Below, piece by piece: positions 13,258 to 16,550 of a stretch of 16,550 bases of DNA. The stretch is from positions 1 through 16,550 of the forward strand of contig CALEJW010000033.1 in NCBI GenBank assembly GCA_937898635.1, in the 5' to 3' direction. How positions within the stretch are numbered: position 1 is the first letter of the stretch; every line of letters begins with the position of its first letter. Source of the DNA: an uncultured Pseudomonadota bacterium (lineage in GTDB: Bacteria > Pseudomonadota > Gammaproteobacteria > Burkholderiales > Usitatibacteraceae). Below the pieces are notes generated by a model. That model had not been told where the DNA came from, made no database searches, and saw only the letters and a program-made list of their open reading frames with translations. A program made the translations under genes and the position numbers.

Positions 13258-16200
13258 ATGAACGACCTCTCGAAGCCCGCAGCCCCCGCCGACGCCGAAA
13301 GCCGCGACGCCATCACCATCCGCGGCGCCCGCCAGAACAACCTCAAGAACCTCGACGTGGACATCCCCACGGGCGAGCTGGTGGTGGTGACGGGGCCTTC
13401 GGGATCGGGCAAGAGCTCGCTCGTCTTCGACACGCTCTACGCCGAGGGGCAGCGCCGTTACGTGGAGACCTTCTCGCCCTATGCGCGGCAGTTCCTCGAC
13501 CGCATGGACAAGCCGCAGGTCGATTCGATCGACGGCATCCCGCCCGCCATCGCCATCGACCAGACGAACCCCGTGCGCACCTCGCGCTCGACCGTGGGGA
13601 CGATGACGGAGATCAACGACCACCTGAAGCTCCTCTTCGCGCGGGCGGGGCGGCTCTCCTGCCGGCGCTGCGCGAGGCCGGTGCGCCGCGACACGCCCGA
13701 ATCGATCTTCGCGGAGATGGCCGAGCGGGCGAAGGAGGCGGGCGACCCGAGGCTCTCGATCACCTTCCCCGTGGACGTGCCGAAGAACTTCACCGAGGCC
13801 GAGATCCTGCAACACCTCGAGGCGCAGGGCTACGCGCGCGTGCACTCGCGCAAGGGCTCGCGCCTGGACGTGGTGCAGGACCGGGTGCGCATGGGTTCGG
13901 CGGAGAAGGCGCGCGTGGTGGAGGCGATCGAGGCGGCGATGCGGGTGGGGATGGGGCGGGTGAACGTGTTCGCCGACGCCCTCACCCCCGACCCCTCTCC
14001 CGGAGGGGGAGGGGAGAAAGGCGCTCCCTTCTCCCTTGGGAGAAGGGCTGGGGATGAGGGTGCAGCGCCGACGGACACGACCCTCACCCCCGACCCCTCT
14101 CCCAAGGGAGAGGGGAGAGCTTCCGCCTGGCGCTTCTCCAACGACCTCCACTGCCCCGACTGCGACATCCACTACGCGGACCCGAGTCCCGCGCGCTTTT
14201 CCTTCAACTCCCCCGTCGGCGCCTGCGACAAGTGCCGCGGCTTCGGGCGCGTGATCGGCGTGGACTACGGGCTCGTGATCCCGGACGAGGCGAAGAGCCT
14301 CGGCGGCGGCGCGGTGAAGCCCTTCCAGACGGCGAGCTTCGACGAGTGCCAGGACGACCTCGTGAAGTACGCAGGCAAGCGCGACGTGGCCCTCGACATC
14401 GCCTGGCGCGACCTGCCGCCGGAGCACCGCCGCTGGGTGATCGAGGGCGACGGGGACTGGGTGAGCTGGCACAAGTCCGGCAAGACGCACTGGTACGGCG
14501 TGGCGCGTTTCTTCGAGTGGCTGGAGAGCAAGGCCTACAAGATGCACATCCGGGTGCTGCTCTCGAAGTACCGCGCCTACACGCCCTGCGCGGACTGCGA
14601 CGGCGCGCGGCTGAAACCCGAGTCGATGCTCTGGCGCGTGGGCACGAAGGCCGAGGCGGACGCGGTGCTCGCGCCGGAGAAGCGCTATCCGCCGCGCGGC
14701 ACCGAATGGAGCCTCGATGCGCTCGCCGCGCTCCCGGGGCTCTGCCTGCACGACGTGATGCTGCTGCCCATCGAGCGGGCGCGGACCTTCTTCGAGCGGC
14801 TCGCGCTGCCCGCCCCGCTGGACGAGGCCGCGGAGCTGCTCCTGGAGGAGATCAACGGCAGGCTCCGCTTCGTCTGCGAGGTGGGGCTCGGCTACCTCAC
14901 GCTCGACCGCCAGTCGCGCACGCTCTCCGGCGGCGAGGTGCAGCGCATCAACCTGACGACGGCGCTGGGCACCTCGCTCGTGAACACGCTCTTCGTGCTG
15001 GACGAGCCGTCGATCGGGCTGCACCCGCGCGACATGGGCCGCGTGATCGGCGTGATGAAGCGGCTGCGCGACGCGGGCAACTCGCTCGTGGTGGTGGAGC
15101 ACGACCCGCAGATCATGCTCGAAGCCGACCGCCTGCTCGACATGGGGCCCGGGCCGGGGGAACGCGGCGGCGAGATCGTGTTCTTCGGGACGCCGGAGGA
15201 ACTGAAGCGCTCGGACACGATCACGGCGCAGTACCTGTCGGGCAGGAAGCGGGCGGATGGATTGTCGCTGCCCTCACCCGGCACCCTCATCCCCAGCCCT
15301 TCTCCCAAGGGAGAAGGGAGCACTTTTCTCCCCTCTCCCTTGGGAGAGGGGTCGGGGGTGAGGGGCGCTTCTCTCCCCTCTCCCTCCGGGAGAGGGGTCG
15401 GGGGTGAGGGCCGGCTTTCTCCCCTCTCCCTTGGGAGAGGGGTCGGGGGTGAGGGCAATTCTCCGCGACTCTCCCTTCGCGGCGTCACCGAGCACAACCT
15501 GAAGAATATCGACGTCGAACTCCCGCTCCACCGCCTGGTATGCGTCACGGGCGTCTCGGGCTCGGGGAAATCGACCCTCATCCAGGACGTGCTCCACCCG
15601 GCGCTCCGCAAGCACCTGGGCAAGCCGACGGAATCGCCCGGCGCTTTCCGCGAGATGCACGGCGCGGCGCGGATCAACGACGTGGTGTTCGTGGACCAGT
15701 CGCCCATCGGCCGCACCACGCGCTCCAACCCCGCGAGCTACGTGGGCGCGTTCGACGCCATCCGCGACATCTTCGCCCGCGCGCCGGAATCGAAGACGCG
15801 CGGCTACACGGCCGGCACCTTCAGCTTCAACTCCGGCAACGGGCGCTGCCCCACGTGCAGCGGCAACGGCTTCGAGCACGTGGAGATGCAGTTCCTCTCC
15901 GACGTGTACCTGCGCTGCCCGGACTGCGACGGCCGGCGCTACCGCGACGAGGTGCTCGAGGTGAAGGTGGCCGGGCGCTCCATCGCGCAGATGCTGGAAC
16001 TCACGGTGAACGAGGCGCTCGCGTTCTTCTCCGGCGAGAAGGACGTGGTGGCGCGCCTGAAGCCGCTGGCGGACGTGGGCCTCGATTACCTGCGGCTGGG
16101 ACAACCCGTGCCCACGCTCTCCGGGGGCGAGGCGCAGCGGCTCAAGCTCGCGGGGCACCTGGTCGAGGCGGGGGGCGGCTCCGTGAAGATGCTGCCGCGA

Positions 16201-16550
16201 CGGCCCGCGGAGGCCATGGCCGCGGCCCTGCATCCGCCCGTCGCGCCGGCGCGCACGCGGCTCTTCCTCTTCGACGAGCCGACTACGGGCCTGCACTTCG
16301 AGGACGTGGCGAAACTCCTCGCGGCCTTCCGCCGCCTCATCGCCGCGGGGAACTCCCTCGTCGTCATCGAGCACAACCTCGACGTCATCCGCGCGTCCGA
16401 CTGGATCGTGGACCTCGGGCCGGAGGGAGGCGACGCGGGGGGCGAGGTGGTGTTCGTCGGGACGCCTGCGGAGGCGATGCGCCACGCCGAAAGCCATACG
16501 GGCCGCGCCTTGGCCGACTACGAGAAATCCCTCGCGGCTCCCCTCTCCCT
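13258..16550 (+). CDS. uvrA: UvrA-family excinuclease ABC subunit A, 3' partial, with in-frame palindromic repeat insertions
   Basis: UvrA is the DNA-damage-recognising ATPase of nucleotide excision repair, working with UvrB. Starting at ATG 13258, one frame stays open for at least 1097 codons to the window edge, against about 940 residues in E. coli. NBD I has Walker A GPSGSGKSS (46-54), signature LSGGEVQ (556-562) and Walker B D582-E583. NBD II has Walker A GVSGSGKST (765-773), zinc finger C864-x2-C867-x19-C887-x2-C890, signature LSGGEAQ (954-960) and D1006-E1007. The first zinc module begins at C299-x2-C302. Extra length comes from about 46 residues (242-288) and about 63 residues (672-735) encoded by repeat clusters. 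The first sits in a loop before the first zinc finger and the second in the NBD I-NBD II linker. Wording such as WLESKAYKMHIRVLLSKYRAYTPC resembles, from memory, long UvrA proteins of betaproteobacteria (about 1900 residues, two tandem UvrA halves), so a second half may follow. Confidence 0.93.
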   Translation, partial: MNDLSKPAAPADAESRDAITIRGARQNNLKNLDVDIPTGELVVVTGPSGSGKSSLVFDTLYAEGQRRYVETFSPYARQFLDRMDKPQVDSIDGIPPAIAIDQTNPVRTSRSTVGTMTEINDHLKLLFARAGRLSCRRCARPVRRDTPESIFAEMAERAKEAGDPRLSITFPVDVPKNFTEAEILQHLEAQGYARVHSRKGSRLDVVQDRVRMGSAEKARVVEAIEAAMRVGMGRVNVFADALTPDPSPGGGGEKGAPFSLGRRAGDEGAAPTDTTLTPDPSPKGEGRASAWRFSNDLHCPDCDIHYADPSPARFSFNSPVGACDKCRGFGRVIGVDYGLVIPDEAKSLGGGAVKPFQTASFDECQDDLVKYAGKRDVALDIAWRDLPPEHRRWVIEGDGDWVSWHKSGKTHWYGVARFFEWLESKAYKMHIRVLLSKYRAYTPCADCDGARLKPESMLWRVGTKAEADAVLAPEKRYPPRGTEWSLDALAALPGLCLHDVMLLPIERARTFFERLALPAPLDEAAELLLEEINGRLRFVCEVGLGYLTLDRQSRTLSGGEVQRINLTTALGTSLVNTLFVLDEPSIGLHPRDMGRVIGVMKRLRDAGNSLVVVEHDPQIMLEADRLLDMGPGPGERGGEIVFFGTPEELKRSDTITAQYLSGRKRADGLSLPSPGTLIPSPSPKGEGSTFLPSPLGEGSGVRGASLPSPSGRGVGGEGRLSPLSLGRGVGGEGNSPRLSLRGVTEHNLKNIDVELPLHRLVCVTGVSGSGKSTLIQDVLHPALRKHLGKPTESPGAFREMHGAARINDVVFVDQSPIGRTTRSNPASYVGAFDAIRDIFARAPESKTRGYTAGTFSFNSGNGRCPTCSGNGFEHVEMQFLSDVYLRCPDCDGRRYRDEVLEVKVAGRSIAQMLELTVNEALAFFSGEKDVVARLKPLADVGLDYLRLGQPVPTLSGGEAQRLKLAGHLVEAGGGSVKMLPRRPAEAMAAALHPPVAPARTRLFLFDEPTTGLHFEDVAKLLAAFRRLIAAGNSLVVIEHNLDVIRASDWIVDLGPEGGDAGGEVVFVGTPAEAMRHAESHTGRALADYEKSLAAPLS
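13979..14017 (+). repeat. REP-like palindromic repeat copy A (cluster 1, inside uvrA)
   Basis: The element reads CCCTCACCCCCGA, then a palindrome CCCCTCTCCC/GGGGGAGGGG, then AGA. It differs from the other copies in the right arm (GGAGGGGG). It is translated in the uvrA frame as LTPDPSPGGGGE. Confidence 0.85.
14023..14063 (-). repeat. REP-like palindromic repeat copy B (cluster 1, inverted)
   Basis: Palindrome CCCTTCTCCC-TT-GGGAGAAGGG followed by CTGGGGATGAGGGTGC. All 41 bases are the exact reverse complement of copy D, about 1.2 kb away in the same gene. In the uvrA frame it gives FSLGRRAGDEG. Confidence 0.88.
14081..14118 (+). repeat. REP-like palindromic repeat copy C (cluster 1)
   Basis: 38-base element, CCCTCACCCCCGA then CCCCTCTCCC-AA-GGGAGAGGGG and AGA. 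It is the exact reverse complement of copies E and G. In the uvrA frame it gives LTPDPSPKGEG. Confidence 0.88.
15281..15321 (+). repeat. REP-like palindromic repeat copy D (cluster 2)
   Basis: 41-base element with ACCCTCATCCCCAG then CCCTTCTCCC-AA-GGGAGAAGGG. It is the exact inverse of copy B. The preceding CCCTCACCC (15271-15279) looks like the fragment of a further, degraded copy. In the uvrA frame it gives LIPSPSPKGEG. Confidence 0.88.
15327..15364 (-). repeat. REP-like palindromic repeat copy E (cluster 2, inverted)
   Basis: 38-base inverted copy (CCCCTCTCCC-TT-GGGAGAGGGG then TCGGGGGTGAGGG), identical to G and the inverse of C. It is the first of three head-to-tail copies at 45-46-base spacing and is read as FLPSPLGEGSGVRG. 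Confidence 0.88.
15372..15410 (-). repeat. REP-like palindromic repeat copy F (cluster 2, inverted)
   Basis: 39-base inverted copy with a different loop (CCCTCCGGGAG), one base longer than E and G. The extra base shifts the phase within the copy, which is read as LPSPSGRGVGGEG, still open. Confidence 0.87.
15418..15455 (-). repeat. REP-like palindromic repeat copy G (cluster 2, inverted)
   Basis: 38-base inverted copy identical to E but in a different reading phase (SPLSLGRGVGGEG). It ends nine codons before UvrA similarity resumes at LRGVTEHNLKNIDVEL. Confidence 0.88.
16538..16550 (-). repeat. Start of a further REP-like copy H, cut by the window edge
   Basis: The last 13 bases, CTCCCCTCTCCCT, match the first arm of the inverted copies E and G. 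They come right after the natural C-terminal end of a UvrA unit (SHTGRALADYEKSL). Only half of one arm is visible. Confidence 0.55.

Noticed and set aside
13979..14118. Intein or group II intron as the inserted sequence
   Set aside because: Inserts are far too short, lack splicing motifs, and consist of recognisable palindromic repeats.
13192..15102. 636-codon minus-strand frame and other long frames (for example 14232-15407, 15274-16497) over the UvrA gene
   Set aside because: All are antisense or off-frame shadows of UvrA. They stay open through the repeats because the element has few stops.
15327..15455. CRISPR-like array (three repeats of 38-39 bases)
   Set aside because: Gaps between copies are only about 7 bases, copies are internally palindromic over their length, they lie inside a gene, and copies occur in both orientations.
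13258..16550. UvrA gene as a pseudogene broken by repeats
   Set aside because: Translation through both clusters shows no stop or frameshift, and all Walker, signature and zinc motifs are retained in one frame.

Overview
The window is GC-rich (about 70 % by eye), almost fully coding, and carries Gram-negative functions: a DsbA-like oxidoreductase, a FtsX/MacA-type tripartite exporter, MnmC and CnoX. I infer a pseudomonadote, most likely a betaproteobacterium. Gene content supports this only moderately, and no rRNA or tRNA gene is present to test it.

Left part (1-4443, all plus strand). The end of a membrane diguanylate cyclase overlaps a DsbA-family thiol oxidoreductase. After 118 bases comes a carboxymuconolactone-decarboxylase-family protein that overlaps an exported S41-protease-like protein whose expected nucleophile serine reads as glycine. 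A short regulatory-looking gap (3345-3486) leads to an unusual protein: four MshEN/GspE-N-type motifs in the cytoplasm, one membrane segment, and an unrecognised export-side domain. It is a candidate c-di-GMP receptor.

Middle part (4463-7737). An FlK-type hotdog thioesterase (minus) diverges from a CnoX-type thioredoxin-TPR protein (plus). The bifunctional tRNA-modifying enzyme MnmC follows.

Exporter (7748-12067, minus strand). ATPase, duplicated FtsX-type permease and HlyD/MacA-type adaptor form a tight operon. Divergent from it is a protein made only of two cyclic-nucleotide-binding domains.

Right part (13084-16550). A 174-base gap contains a perfect DnaA box and a sigma70-like promoter, then a UvrA-family gene open to the window edge (at least 1097 codons). 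This is the most striking part. The gene is interrupted twice, without loss of frame, by clusters of about 40-bp palindromic REP-like repeats: three copies in cluster 1 and four in cluster 2. An eighth copy begins at the last bases of the window. All ATPase and zinc motifs of UvrA remain intact, so the repeats appear to be translated as extra linker peptide. Some copies are perfect inverted duplicates of each other within the same gene.
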